From: Myceligenerans salitolerans
GTDB taxonomy: Bacteria > Actinomycetota > Actinomycetes > Actinomycetales > Cellulomonadaceae
DNA length: 64,000 bases
Assembly: GCF_017349295.1 (NCBI RefSeq)
Contig: NZ_JAFMPK010000009.1
Coordinates: 124,001-188,000 of the forward strand
Direction of reading: 5' to 3'
Shown: positions 52,451 to 61,477 of the stretch, in pieces
Layout of the letters: each line of letters starts with the position of its first letter
Numbering within the stretch: position 1 is the first letter of the stretch
Made by a program: the position numbers and the translations under genes
Notes under the pieces: generated by a model
Database searches by the model: none
Told to the model about the DNA's origin: nothing
What the model saw: the letters and a program-made list of their open reading frames with translations, nothing else

Positions 52451-53405
52451 GCCCTGCCGCGCCGTCGCGTGTCCAGGCCGTGACCTGGTCCGCGAGGAAC
52501 CGTGCGGCGCCACGTGGCCGCCCGCCGGCCACGTGCGGCGTGAGGATCAGGTTCGGGCAGTCCCACAGCGGCGAGTCGGCGGGCAGTGGTTCCGTCTCCG
52601 TCACGTCGAGCGCGGCCCCGGCGAGGCGGCCGGACCGGAGCGCGTCCAGCAGCGCGGCCTCGTCGACGGTGGTGCCGCGCCCGGCGTTGACGAACCGGGC
52701 GTGCGGGGGGAGCTGGGCCAGGACGCCGGCGTCCAGCGCGTGTCGCGTGCCCGGCACGGCCGGCAGCAGGGACACGAGGACGTCGGTGGTGGGCAGCAGT
52801 CCGGCGAGCCCGTCCGGGCCGACGACGTCGAACCCGGCGCGGCTGCCCGGGGTCCCGGCGACCCCGGTGACGTGTGCGCCGAGGGCGTCGAGCAGCGGGG
52901 CGAGCCGTTCCGCGATGGATCCGAAGCCCCACAGGACGACGCGCGCCCCCGACAGGGTCCAGTGCGCGTCGGTGTCGGGGGCCGCCTGGGCGGCGGCCAT
53001 CTCCCGTGCCCAGCGGTGCTCACGTTGCGCCCGGAGAGCCTCCGGCAGGCGTCGTACGGAGGCGAGGACGAGCATGAGGGCGTGCTCGGCCACCGTCTCG
53101 TCGTGGAGCGAGCGTCCCGAGGAGATGGTGACATCGTCGGCGAACCCGGCGGCCAGCGCCACGTCCGGGCCCGCCGAGAGGGTCTGGACCCAGCGCAGGC
53201 GGGTGAGGCGGCGTGCCGCGTCGGAGACGAGCGCGGGCGGGTTCGCCCAGGTGACCAGCACGTCGGCATCGGCGTGCTCGTGGGGGACGGGCTCGTGCAT
53301 GGCGTAGCGCACCACCGCCTCGTCGGCGACCGCCTGTCGCAGGTCGGCGTCCAGGAGCCGGCGGAATCCGAGGTCGAAGGTGACGTCGGGCAGGAGAATC
53401 TTCAC
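52395..53405 (-). CDS. D-isomer-specific 2-hydroxyacid dehydrogenase
   Basis: 336 residues. It reduces a 2-keto acid or oxidises a D-2-hydroxyacid with NAD(P)(H). The nucleotide-binding segment is [17 protein letters not shown], the catalytic Arg is in [16 protein letters not shown], the Glu in [11 protein letters not shown], and the His in ILTPHVAGG. The GTG at 53405 (VKILLPD) follows TACAGT by 6 bases on the minus strand, a leaderless-type start. Its last 18 codons overlap the displaced mutM tail on the opposite strand, so the two genes were convergent and overlapping before the island arrived. The substrate is unknown. Confidence 0.9.
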   Translation of the reverse strand: MKILLPDVTFDLGFRRLLDADLRQAVADEAVVRYAMHEPVPHEHADADVLVTWANPPALVSDAARRLTRLRWVQTLSAGPDVALAAGFADDVTISSGRSLHDETVAEHALMLVLASVRRLPEALRAQREHRWAREMAAAQAAPDTDAHWTLSGARVVLWGFGSIAERLAPLLDALGAHVTGVAGTPGSRAGFDVVGPDGLAGLLPTTDVLVSLLPAVPGTRHALDAGVLAQLPPHARFVNAGRGTTVDEAALLDALRSGRLAGAALDVTETEPLPADSPLWDCPNLILTPHVAGGRPRGAARFLADQVTAWTRDGAAGLRNVVRAGNEGRSTTTGS

Positions 53406-53483
53406 GCCGGGACTGTAACCCTGGAGCCGGACGGTCACCGGCACGCCGTCATGGTGCGGGGTGCCGGTGACCGTCCGCGACGC

Positions 53484-54335
53484 TCAGGCGACGCGGACGA
53501 ACGTCGGGTTGGACTGCCACATCGTCGTGTAGCGCAGCGGCGTGCCCGGCTGCACGGCCTCGACGATCATGCCGTTGCCCGCGTAGAGGGCGACGTGGCC
53601 CGAGGTCCACACGATGTCGCCGGGCTGCGGGTCCGCGACGACGGTGCCGGCGTAGCGCAGCTCGCTCGACGTGCGGGGAAGGCTGATGCCGAGCTGGCCG
53701 TACACGTAGGTGATGAGGCCGGAGCAGTCGAGGCCCTCCGACGGCGTCGAACCGCCGAGCACGTACGGTGTGCCGACGAGCTCCATCGCGAGGTTCACCG
53801 CCTGCTGACCCGTCGCGGACACGGCCGAGGTGGACACGGTGGCCGCGGCCTCGGCTGCTGCCGCTGCCTCCGCCTCCGCCTGAGCGGCAGCCTGGGCCTC
53901 GAGCTCCGCCTGGCGCTGGGCCTCGAGCTCGGCCTGGCGCTGCTTCTCGAGTTCGGCCTGGCGCTTCTCCTCCGCGATGCGCTTCGCCTCGGCCTTGCCC
54001 TCGGCGGTCTCCGCGTACGGGGTCACCTTGACGGTGCTGGCCTCGACGACGGTCTCCGCCCGCTGGGAGACCTGGACCCGCTCGACGAGCTCGTCCGCCA
54101 GGACGCCGGCGTCCGCCTTGCCGTAGTCGACGGTCTGCTTGTTGCCCTCGGCGAGCGGTGCGGCGCCGGCGCTCGACGAGAACACCGACGCGAGCATGCC
54201 GCCCGTGACGGCGGCGATGGCGCCCGTCCGGGCAGCGGCCTCACCCACGCCGGACAGCGGGGTGATGGTGGGGCGCTCGGCGCGGTGGCGACCGCGGCGG
54301 GACGAGCGGCTGGTTTCAGGCGTGATCGTGGTCAC
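53484..54335 (-). CDS. NlpC/P60 family cell-wall endopeptidase
   Basis: 283 residues, exported. The N-terminus has a basic region and a hydrophobic segment (TGAIAAVTGGMLASVFSSSAGAA). A coiled-coil of KRQAELEKQRQAELEAQ-type repeats fills residues about 110-165, followed by the NlpC/P60 domain: catalytic Cys in GLDCSGLITYVYGQLG, His in SGHVALYAG, with LPRTSSELRY between. It cuts peptide cross-links in peptidoglycan. The GTG at 54335 has GGAGGAG upstream. It lies under a c-di-AMP riboswitch, as cell-wall hydrolases often do in actinobacteria. Confidence 0.9.
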   Translation of the reverse strand: MTTITPETSRSSRRGRHRAERPTITPLSGVGEAAARTGAIAAVTGGMLASVFSSSAGAAPLAEGNKQTVDYGKADAGVLADELVERVQVSQRAETVVEASTVKVTPYAETAEGKAEAKRIAEEKRQAELEKQRQAELEAQRQAELEAQAAAQAEAEAAAAAEAAATVSTSAVSATGQQAVNLAMELVGTPYVLGGSTPSEGLDCSGLITYVYGQLGISLPRTSSELRYAGTVVADPQPGDIVWTSGHVALYAGNGMIVEAVQPGTPLRYTTMWQSNPTFVRVA

Positions 54336-54345
54336 TGTCTCCTCC

Positions 54346-54465
54346 GACGCCTGCGAGGTGAGCTGTCGGGTTCGGATGGGAGTATCACCCGGCCTCCCGC
54401 AGGAGGCTTCACCCCAAGGGCCGTGGCCCGTACTACCTGGTTCCCCCGTCCCCGCCATGTTTTCG
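54346..54465 (-). promoter_or_regulatory. c-di-AMP riboswitch (ydaO/yuaA type)
   Basis: On the minus strand the conserved elements appear in order: GGGGGAACC, TTGGGGTGAAG, then CCGAACCCGACAGCTCACC and TCGCAGGCG, ending about 10 bases before the GTG of the NlpC/P60 gene. These are the hallmark ydaO/yuaA segments that bind cyclic di-AMP. High ligand would switch off the hydrolase. Confidence 0.9.
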
Positions 54466-54679
54466 CTGGGCAGATCCGGTGGCAGGGTTCGGCGGCCGGA
54501 TCCGGGGCCGCGGTCTGGGTCCGCGGCTCGGGGATGACAGTACAGAGGTTCACGGCGGATGTCACGAATTGGTCACGCGAAGGTTTTCACCCGCATGTCG
54601 TAAGGGTCGGAAACGGGGTGTCATCGCAGGTCATGCCCTGGAAACGCCGTTCGCGCGAGCGAGCCTCTAGGGTGACGAC

Positions 54680-55207
54680 ATGCCGCTCTCCGATGTCGAA
54701 CCTCGTGTTGACTCCCCTGACCCCGCCGAGCAGCTCGTGGCGTACCTGGACTACTACCGGGGCGCGATCGAACGCAAGATCCGAGGTCTGGGCCCCGATC
54801 AGCTCGGCGCGCGCCCGCTCGCGTCCGGGTGGTCGCCGCTGGAACTGCTCGTGCACCTCGTCCACATGGAGCGGCGGTGGTTCGTGTGGGGGTTCCTGGC
54901 GGAGGACGTGCCCGATCCGTGGGGTGACCACGCCGGCGGGCGGCCGGACGGCGCGTGGGAGGTGCCGCCGGGCGACACGGAGGTCGAGTCCTGGCTGCGC
55001 CGCCTGCACGAAGGCGGCGTCCGGACCAGGCACGTCCTGTTCTCCCGCGGGCTCGCGGAGCGGGGCGCGACGGGTGGGCGGTTCACGCCGGACGAGACCC
55101 CGCCCACGCTCCTGTGGATCGGGTTCCACGTGCTCCAGGAGTACGCCCGCCACGCGGGTCACCTGGACGCGGCACGCGAACAGATCGACGGCGCGACGGG
55201 GGAGTGA
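54680..55207 (+). CDS. DinB-like (DUF664) protein
   Basis: 175 residues, four-helix DinB fold. Putative metal ligands are the His residues in LLVHLVHMERRW and EYARHAGHLD. Many actinobacterial members use mycothiol, but no substrate is evident. It starts at the ATG at 54680 and is divergent from the NlpC/P60 gene and convergent with cydC. Confidence 0.82.
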   Translation: MPLSDVEPRVDSPDPAEQLVAYLDYYRGAIERKIRGLGPDQLGARPLASGWSPLELLVHLVHMERRWFVWGFLAEDVPDPWGDHAGGRPDGAWEVPPGDTEVESWLRRLHEGGVRTRHVLFSRGLAERGATGGRFTPDETPPTLLWIGFHVLQEYARHAGHLDAAREQIDGATGE

Positions 55208-55299
55208 GGCCGGGGCGGCCGCACCGGCACGCGCGTGCCGTGGCGGACACCTCCGACCGCCCGGAAGCGACGTCAGGGGAGTGACGTCACGGGCGTGAA

Positions 55300-56856
55300 T
55301 CACCGGCGGAGCGTCAGGGCGACCTCGTGGTCGGCCAGGCCCGCCGGTATCGGGCGGTGGGTCGCCAGGACGACGGCGGTGCCGGTGTCGCGTGCGTGCG
55401 CCGCCAGCACGCGGACCACGTCGTCGGCGGCCCGTGCGTCGAGATGTTCCCCCGGCTCGTCGACGAGCAGCGCGTCCGCGCGCGCGAGCAGCGCCCGGGC
55501 GATGAGGAGACGGCGCCGTTCGCCCCCCGACACGTTCGTCGCGTCGGTCCCGAGCATGGTGTCCAGGCCGTCCGGCAGCCCGTCGAGCCACGGTGTCAGC
55601 CCGACGGCGCCGAGCGCCGCCCGCGCCTCCTCCTCGCCGACGTCCCCGCGCGCCACCCGGAGGTTCTCCAGCACGGTGGTCCCGAAGACGTGACCGTCCT
55701 CGGCTATGAATAGTGTGCCAAGCGCGTGCGCCGCTCCCTGGCCCGGGAGGAGACCCGCGGCTCGCATGAGGAGCGTCGTCTTCCCCGAGCCCGACGGCCC
55801 GGTCACCACGGTCACCGATCCCGGCTCCAGGTCCAGCGAGACGCCGTGCAGGCCCGGACGGGACTCCCCGACACGTTCCGTGTCGTCCTCCAGGAGGCCG
55901 AGCAGCCGCCGAGCGGCTTCCCGGGACCGCCGCCACTGGACCGCCGCGGCTGGGAGTCCGGCGGTCGCCTCGAAGACCGCGAGCGGGGTGAGCACGACGA
56001 CGCTCAGTTCCTCGGGTGCGAGCCGGCCCGCCGCGACGGCGGGAATGCCCAGCACGAGCGCGGCGATCACCGCGAGGCCCTGGGCGAGCGACCCGAGCGC
56101 GGCCGACAGCCCCGAGATCCTCGCCCCGGCCTCGTTCGCCGCGTCCAGCTCCTGGTCGGCGGCCCGGAGGTCCGCCGAACGGCCCCCGAACCGTCCCGCG
56201 ACGCGCAGTTGCGGGGCCTCCTCCAGCAGTTCCAGCGCGATCCCGCTCACCCGCCCGCGCGCCGCGGCTCCGTCGGCCTCGACGCGTGCGGCCGCCCGCG
56301 CGGCCAGCCACGGCACGACGACACCTGCCAGCAGCAGGCACGCCGCCAGCGCGAGCCCGGCCTCGGGCAGGAACGCGCCCACCAGGACGATCGAGCCGGT
56401 GCCCGTCACCACGGCCACCCCCGCCGGGATCACGGCTCGCACCACGACGTCGCCCACGCTGTCGACGTCGGCCCCGAGCCGCGCCAGCAGGTCACCGCGC
56501 CGCACCGACGGAGTACCGGGAGCCTGCGCGAGACCGGAGTAGACCCGGGCCCGCAGTGCCGACATGCCGCGCAGGGCGACGTCGTGCGAGGCCAGGCGTT
56601 CCAGGTAGCGCAGTACGCCTCGCCCGATCCCGAACGCCCGTACCGACACGACCGCGACCGACAGCGTGAGCACCGGGGGCATCTGCGAGGCACGGGCGAT
56701 CAGCCAGGCCGCGGCGGCGGCGAGCCCGATCGCGCAGACCAGGGCCAAGGAACCGAGGCCGACGGCCGCGGCGACGCGGCCCGGACGGACCTCCAGCAGC
56801 GGCAGGAGCCGCCACAGCGGATCACGGACACGCGACGGGCGTGCTTCGGCGTTCAT
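55300..56856 (-). CDS. cydC: thiol reductant ABC exporter subunit CydC
   Basis: 518 residues, half ABC exporter. The N-terminal membrane domain is followed by Walker A GPSGSGKTTLL, signature VSGGERRRLLIARALL, and Walker B ADALLVDEPGEHLDA. With CydD it exports cysteine/glutathione-type thiols, needed for assembly of cytochrome bd. The start is the ATG at 56856; the longer frame to 57351 is antisense noise. It overlaps cydD by 4 bases. Confidence 0.9.
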   Translation of the reverse strand: MNAEARPSRVRDPLWRLLPLLEVRPGRVAAAVGLGSLALVCAIGLAAAAAWLIARASQMPPVLTLSVAVVSVRAFGIGRGVLRYLERLASHDVALRGMSALRARVYSGLAQAPGTPSVRRGDLLARLGADVDSVGDVVVRAVIPAGVAVVTGTGSIVLVGAFLPEAGLALAACLLLAGVVVPWLAARAAARVEADGAAARGRVSGIALELLEEAPQLRVAGRFGGRSADLRAADQELDAANEAGARISGLSAALGSLAQGLAVIAALVLGIPAVAAGRLAPEELSVVVLTPLAVFEATAGLPAAAVQWRRSREAARRLLGLLEDDTERVGESRPGLHGVSLDLEPGSVTVVTGPSGSGKTTLLMRAAGLLPGQGAAHALGTLFIAEDGHVFGTTVLENLRVARGDVGEEEARAALGAVGLTPWLDGLPDGLDTMLGTDATNVSGGERRRLLIARALLARADALLVDEPGEHLDARAADDVVRVLAAHARDTGTAVVLATHRPIPAGLADHEVALTLRR

Positions 56857-58709
56857 CGGGCGGCTCCCGGCTCGGCGTCGGTCAGGGCGGTGCCGGGCAC
56901 GGGTCGTGCCGTCACGTCGATCACGTCGTCGGCGATGGCCAGCAGCGACTCGCGATGTGCGACGACCAGGACGGTGCGGCCCTCGCCGCGCCACGTCCGC
57001 ACGGTGTCGAGAATCTGTTCCTCCGAGCGGGCGTCCAGGTGGGCCGTGGGTTCGTCGAGCACCACGAGCGGGCGGTCCGCGCTGTCGTCGAGCAGCGCGG
57101 CGGTGAGCGCCACACGCTGACGCTGACCCACGCTCAGGCCGGTCCCTCCCAGCCCGAGCCGGGTGTCCCAGCCGTGCGGCAGGTCGCGCACGATGTCGTC
57201 GAGCCCGGTTCTGCGGGCCGCTCGGGCGACCCGGACGGTGCGCTGCGGAGGGACGAGCCCGCCCTCGGCGCCGGGGGGCAGGTGCAGGATGTCCCGGAGA
57301 GTGCCCGGCGGTGTCGACGGCCGCTGGGGGACCCAGGTGACGCGGCGCCACCAGGCCTCGCGGCCGAACTCGTGGAGCGGCACGAGCCGCGTCCCGGTGG
57401 ACGGCGGGTGGTCGCCGGGCCCGCGGGAACCGCCGGCGTCCGCGTGTCGCTCCCGGGACGGTCCAGGGTGCTCGGCGACTTCCAGCAGGACCTGGCCGGA
57501 GTCCGGCTCGACCAGGCCGAGTGCCACGAGGACCGCCGTCGACTTCCCGGAGCCGCTGGGCCCCCGGAGCGCCACGACGCGGCCGTCACCGGGCCGCCCG
57601 GAACCGAGCGGGATGCGGGCGCTGAGCCCGGCGGGCGCGACGAGGCCCCGCTCGCCCGCGCGGACGTGGACGTCGTCCAGCACCAGGGTCACGGGCCGGC
57701 CCGCACCCTCCGCCGGGCGTGCGGGCCCGGCCTCCGGCACGGCGGCGACGGCGGCGCCCGACGGCGCCAGGAGATCGAGCGCGCGGCCCGCGGCCGCGAC
57801 GCCGTCGACCGAGGCGTGGAACTCCGCTCCCACGCGGCGCAGGGGCAGGTACACCTCCGGGGCGAGCACCAGGACGGCGATCGCCGCCCCCAGGTCCATC
57901 TGGCCCTCGACGAGGCGCAGGCCCACCCCCACGGCGACGACGGCGACCGACAGGGTGGTGAGCAGCTCCAGCACCATCGACGACAGGAACGCGACCCGCA
58001 GGGTCCGCATCGTCGCGTCCCGTGACGCCTCGCCGAGGGCGCGGACGCGTTCCGCCGGCCCGGCCGCCCGTCCGAAAGCGCGCAGTGTCGGCAGGCCGGC
58101 CACGAGGTCGAGCACCTGGTCACCCAGCCGGGCGACCGCGGCCAGCCGCCGTTCGGAGGCGCCCGCCGTGAGGCGTCCGACGAGCACCATGAAGATCGGC
58201 ACGAGCGGCAGCGTCACCGCCACGACGGCCGCGGAGACCCAGTCGAGCCACAGCACCACCAGCACCAGGGCGGGAGTGAGCAGCGCGGTCAGGACGAGCT
58301 GCGGCACGTAGCGCACCAGGTAGGGCTCGAGGTCGTCGAGCCCACGCGTGACCAGGGTGGCGACGGCGGTGCCGTCCGGTGTCGAGCCGGTGCCGCGGGG
58401 TGGGCGCACGGCGACCGCGGTGACCACCTGCTCGCGCAGGTCGGCGATCGTGCGAGACGCGGCGCGGCGCGCGAACCGCTCCTGGGCCCAGGCGACGACC
58501 GCACGGCCGGCGACGACGAGGCCCAGTGCCACGAACAGCCCGCCGGCCGGTGTCACCCCGGGCTCCTGGATCACCGGCGCGAGCAGTGCCGCGATCAGCA
58601 GCGCCTGCGCGACGACGAGTCCGGCGGAGGCCAGCCCCAGCCCGACGGTCAGCGTGAGATATGAACGTGCCGGCCGAATGTGCCGGAGTCGTGGATCGAG
58701 GGGGCGCAC
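56853..58709 (-). CDS. cydD: thiol reductant ABC exporter subunit CydD
   Basis: 618 residues, half ABC exporter with six membrane helices. Walker A is GPSGSGKSTAVL, Walker B LVVLDEPTAHLD; the signature is LSVGQRQRVAL rather than LSGGQ, a modest deviation. The nucleotide domain carries an insertion (about 440-480: SRERHADAGGSRGPGDH). I take the GTG at 58709 (VRPLDPRLRHIRPA), matching the usual CydD N-terminus, over the ATG at 58766. It heads the leftward cydD-cydC pair. Confidence 0.9.
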   Translation of the reverse strand: MRPLDPRLRHIRPARSYLTLTVGLGLASAGLVVAQALLIAALLAPVIQEPGVTPAGGLFVALGLVVAGRAVVAWAQERFARRAASRTIADLREQVVTAVAVRPPRGTGSTPDGTAVATLVTRGLDDLEPYLVRYVPQLVLTALLTPALVLVVLWLDWVSAAVVAVTLPLVPIFMVLVGRLTAGASERRLAAVARLGDQVLDLVAGLPTLRAFGRAAGPAERVRALGEASRDATMRTLRVAFLSSMVLELLTTLSVAVVAVGVGLRLVEGQMDLGAAIAVLVLAPEVYLPLRRVGAEFHASVDGVAAAGRALDLLAPSGAAVAAVPEAGPARPAEGAGRPVTLVLDDVHVRAGERGLVAPAGLSARIPLGSGRPGDGRVVALRGPSGSGKSTAVLVALGLVEPDSGQVLLEVAEHPGPSRERHADAGGSRGPGDHPPSTGTRLVPLHEFGREAWWRRVTWVPQRPSTPPGTLRDILHLPPGAEGGLVPPQRTVRVARAARRTGLDDIVRDLPHGWDTRLGLGGTGLSVGQRQRVALTAALLDDSADRPLVVLDEPTAHLDARSEEQILDTVRTWRGEGRTVLVVAHRESLLAIADDVIDVTARPVPGTALTDAEPGAAR

Positions 58710-58983
58710 CCGCCTATCTTTGCGCGTCGGGGGGCTGCGCAGGAAATGCCGTCCCTCACAGTCCATGACGATTTCCCGGCCCGTGCCGTCCGGGGATCAC
58801 CACGACGGCCTGTCGGGGCCGTACCCGGCACGCCGTGCTCCCAAGCCGTGCCGGGTACCAGCCCTATCTTTTGCCGATTTCACGCCTGCTGTGCACACTT
58901 TCATTCCAGGACGTAATAAATCCCTGCTGATCCGCCCCAGACACGTGGTTCCCGCATTCCAGCGAACTTCGAAGGGGAGTGAC

Positions 58984-59859
58984 ATGACGGTGATCAGGAA
59001 AGTCGTGGCGCCGCTGCCGGTGTCGTCGGCCGGCGCGCCGGACGGGTCCCGCTCCCGGCGGACGTCTCGCGTGTTCGCCGGTCTCCTGGCCCTGCTGCTG
59101 CTCTCGGTGATCGTGGGCATGCTCCAGCTCGGCCGGACGGCGGGCGTCACCGCCGGGCCGGAGGGCGCGGAGCGTGACGCGCGCGCCGCCGCCCTCGACC
59201 GCTCGTTCGTGACCGCCGTCGACGAGTCCGCACGGGTCGTGACCGTCGACATGTCCCGGGACCCCGAGGCCGTCTACTCGTGGATGAACGACGCCGACGC
59301 CGGCGCCGGCCTCGACGGCTGGACGGTCGAGGTCGCCGGCCTCGACCTGCCCGACGGGAAGCAGCGCGCCGCACTCGACGCCGCCTCGTCGGAGGCCGAG
59401 GGCGACCGCGCCGTCGAGCCGCAGTCGTGTCCCGACCTGCCGACGGAACCGCGGACCGACGGCACGGCCACCGTGCCGTATCTCGGTTGCGACCCGGCCA
59501 CCGGGCACGAACCGCCCGCCGCACCCGTACGGGGCGGCCTCCGGCACTCGCTCGGAACGGCGGTGGACGTCGTGCTCGCCGAGCTCATGCCCGGGGCCGA
59601 CCTCTCCGCCAGCGAGGCCGTGGTCACGGACGGGCGCGCGGTCGTCGATCTTCCGGCGACGTTTCCCCGGGCAGCCGCTGCCGCGCCCGTTCCCGCCCAC
59701 GAGATCGACCGGGCCCTGGTCTTCACGGCGCACAGCAACGGCGCTCTCGACTCGGTCCGCTTCCGTGTCGCCGGTGACTGCCTCGCCTACGCCCTCGCCG
59801 TCGACGGCGACGTGTGCGCCACCGTGCCCCTTCCCGTCGAGCTCGGCACCGAGGAGTGA
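58984..59859 (+). CDS. membrane-anchored protein with GerMN-like domain
   Basis: 291 residues. A cytoplasmic N-terminus of about 30 residues, one TM helix (FAGLLALLLLSVIVGMLQL) and an extracytoplasmic domain. Residues about 190-280 (GTAVDVVLAELMPGADLSAS ... GRAVVDLP ... RALVFTAHSNGALDSVRFRV) follow the GerMN pattern of actinobacterial envelope proteins. The ATG at 58984 has GAAGGGGAG upstream. It is 5 bases before the amidase gene, so a role in the envelope is likely. The GerMN call is by pattern. Confidence 0.6.
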   Translation: MTVIRKVVAPLPVSSAGAPDGSRSRRTSRVFAGLLALLLLSVIVGMLQLGRTAGVTAGPEGAERDARAAALDRSFVTAVDESARVVTVDMSRDPEAVYSWMNDADAGAGLDGWTVEVAGLDLPDGKQRAALDAASSEAEGDRAVEPQSCPDLPTEPRTDGTATVPYLGCDPATGHEPPAAPVRGGLRHSLGTAVDVVLAELMPGADLSASEAVVTDGRAVVDLPATFPRAAAAAPVPAHEIDRALVFTAHSNGALDSVRFRVAGDCLAYALAVDGDVCATVPLPVELGTEE

Positions 59860-59864
59860 GCGCC

Positions 59865-60566
59865 ATGACCTCGAACCGCCGCCGGACCCTCGCCCGGGTG
59901 GGCGCCGTCCTGCTCGCCGCCGTCGTCGGCGTGCCGGCCGTCGCCGCGCCGGCCGCCGCCGACGTCGACTACAACCCTGCCGGCTGGAACGGCAAGCGCG
60001 TCTACCTGTCGCAGGCCTGCCACGACGGCAACGACGGCGTGCCCGGTGGCTCCTGCATCACGAACCACGGCTGCCGCGACTACTCCGAGAACTCGCAGTC
60101 CTTCGCGACCGCTCTGCACGCGATCAACGGGGTCCGGGACGACCGCCTCAACCTCCTCGAACGGGGATACCGCGTACGGCGAGGAACCGGAACGCTCAAC
60201 CAGAACGTCAACAGCTCCAACAACTACGGCGCGGACCTCCACATCCCGATCCACTCCAACGCCCGTAGCGAGAAGTGCGGGGACACCACCGGCGCCAACC
60301 ACGGGACGCTCATGATGTACGTGTCGGCAGCCGGCCGGGAGTGCTCGGACTCGTTCGTGCGGTGGTTCGGCCCCGGCAGTCCGGGCACGAACGACGTGCG
60401 TTCCTACCGCTCCAACCTCGGTGAGCTGAACAACACCAACGCGGTCGCGTGCTACCTGGAGATGGAGTTCCACACCTGGAACAAGGGCCGGAACTGGCTG
60501 CTCGGCGAGCAGGACTACTCGTGGCGCATCGGCAGGTCCATCGACGAGTACCTGGGATACCCGTGA
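59865..60566 (+). CDS. secreted N-acetylmuramoyl-L-alanine amidase (Amidase_3-like)
   Basis: 233 residues with a clear Sec signal peptide (RRTLARVGAVLLAAVVGVPA ... APAAA). The zinc amidase layout is visible: first His in LSQACHDGND, Glu in DYSENSQSF, second His in DLHIPIHSN and Glu in YLEMEFHTWNKG. It would cut the bond between MurNAc and L-Ala outside the cell. It shares 4 bases with the start of the next lipoprotein gene. The N-terminal HxE region is less canonical than in typical Amidase_3. Confidence 0.82.
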   Translation: MTSNRRRTLARVGAVLLAAVVGVPAVAAPAAADVDYNPAGWNGKRVYLSQACHDGNDGVPGGSCITNHGCRDYSENSQSFATALHAINGVRDDRLNLLERGYRVRRGTGTLNQNVNSSNNYGADLHIPIHSNARSEKCGDTTGANHGTLMMYVSAAGRECSDSFVRWFGPGSPGTNDVRSYRSNLGELNNTNAVACYLEMEFHTWNKGRNWLLGEQDYSWRIGRSIDEYLGYP

Positions 60567-61477
60567 CGGCGACGCGCGCCCGGCGGCTCGGTACGCCGGT
60601 GCTGGCCGGGATCCTGCTCCTGGCGCTCGCGGGATGTGATCCCGAGAGCACCAGGAACGAGGCCGACGGGGTGCCGCCGACCGACCCGTCCGCCGCCGCG
60701 TCGGCGTCGGGCGCCGCCGATCGCGCCGCCGCCGCGCCCGATCCGAGCCGGCCGTCGCTCGAGGTGGTCCCGGTCGGCGGTGATCTCGAGGTGCGGGCCG
60801 AGGGGCTGCCCGGCGGGAGCGTCGTCGAGGTGCTTCCGTGCGCGGCCGAGTACGTCCGGCTCGACCGCGGAGCCGCCGACACGATGTGCTCCTTCAACTC
60901 GGACGCGGGCGTCGCGGTCGAGACGGCGGCCGACGGCAGCCTTCGCACGACCGTCGAACCCGAGGTGTTCCTGAAGATCAACGGCCACGAGGTGCTGTGC
61001 GACACCGGGTGCGTGCTCGGCGTCGTCACGGGTGGGCGGACCGTGCGGGCCGTCGCCCCGTTCACGCTGCCCGACGGCGTCACCGTGCCGGAGGCGCCCG
61101 AGCTGACCATCGAGTCGTGGACCTACGACGTGCGGAAGAACACCGGTACCGCCGTCGTGCGGGGCAGCGGCTTCGAGCCGGGCGCCGACGTCGACCTGTC
61201 GCAGTGTCCCGTCGCCGCGGACGGGACGGGCGTGGACGGCCCCGACTGCCTCTACGAGTACGGCACGACGGCGGTCGCCGACTCCCGGGGCGCGTTCCGC
61301 GTCGACATCGCCGCCTACCCCCTCTTCCAGCGGTCCGACGGCGCGCGGGCCGACCAGTACGTCGACTGCGCCGAGCGGCCCGCCGTCTGCGCGATCGGCG
61401 CGCCCTGGGTGGTGGGTGAACGCGTCGCGGTGGCGACGCTCGACACCGCCTCGCGTGTCAGAACGCCGCGTCCTTGA
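60563..61477 (+). CDS. lipoprotein with two neocarzinostatin-like modules
   Basis: 304 residues from a GTG that overlaps the amidase stop (GTGA). The lipobox is LALAGCDPE, followed by an Ala/Ser/Pro-rich linker. Two Ig-like modules come next: about 70-180 (VRAEGLPGGSVVEVLPC ... EVLCDTGCVLGVV) and about 185-300 (VVRGSGFEPGADVDLSQC ... QYVDCAERPAVCAIG). Both show the paired cysteines and GFxPGxxVxLxQC pattern of the neocarzinostatin apoprotein fold. Surface-anchored; ligand or partner unknown. Confidence 0.65.
   Translation: MTATRARRLGTPVLAGILLLALAGCDPESTRNEADGVPPTDPSAAASASGAADRAAAAPDPSRPSLEVVPVGGDLEVRAEGLPGGSVVEVLPCAAEYVRLDRGAADTMCSFNSDAGVAVETAADGSLRTTVEPEVFLKINGHEVLCDTGCVLGVVTGGRTVRAVAPFTLPDGVTVPEAPELTIESWTYDVRKNTGTAVVRGSGFEPGADVDLSQCPVAADGTGVDGPDCLYEYGTTAVADSRGAFRVDIAAYPLFQRSDGARADQYVDCAERPAVCAIGAPWVVGERVAVATLDTASRVRTPRP

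Noticed and set aside
55300-57351. fusion of extra N-terminal region to CydC
   Set aside because: Residues before the ATG at 56856 overlap the cydD nucleotide-binding domain in another frame and are Arg/Pro-rich; CydC proper begins MNAEARPSR.
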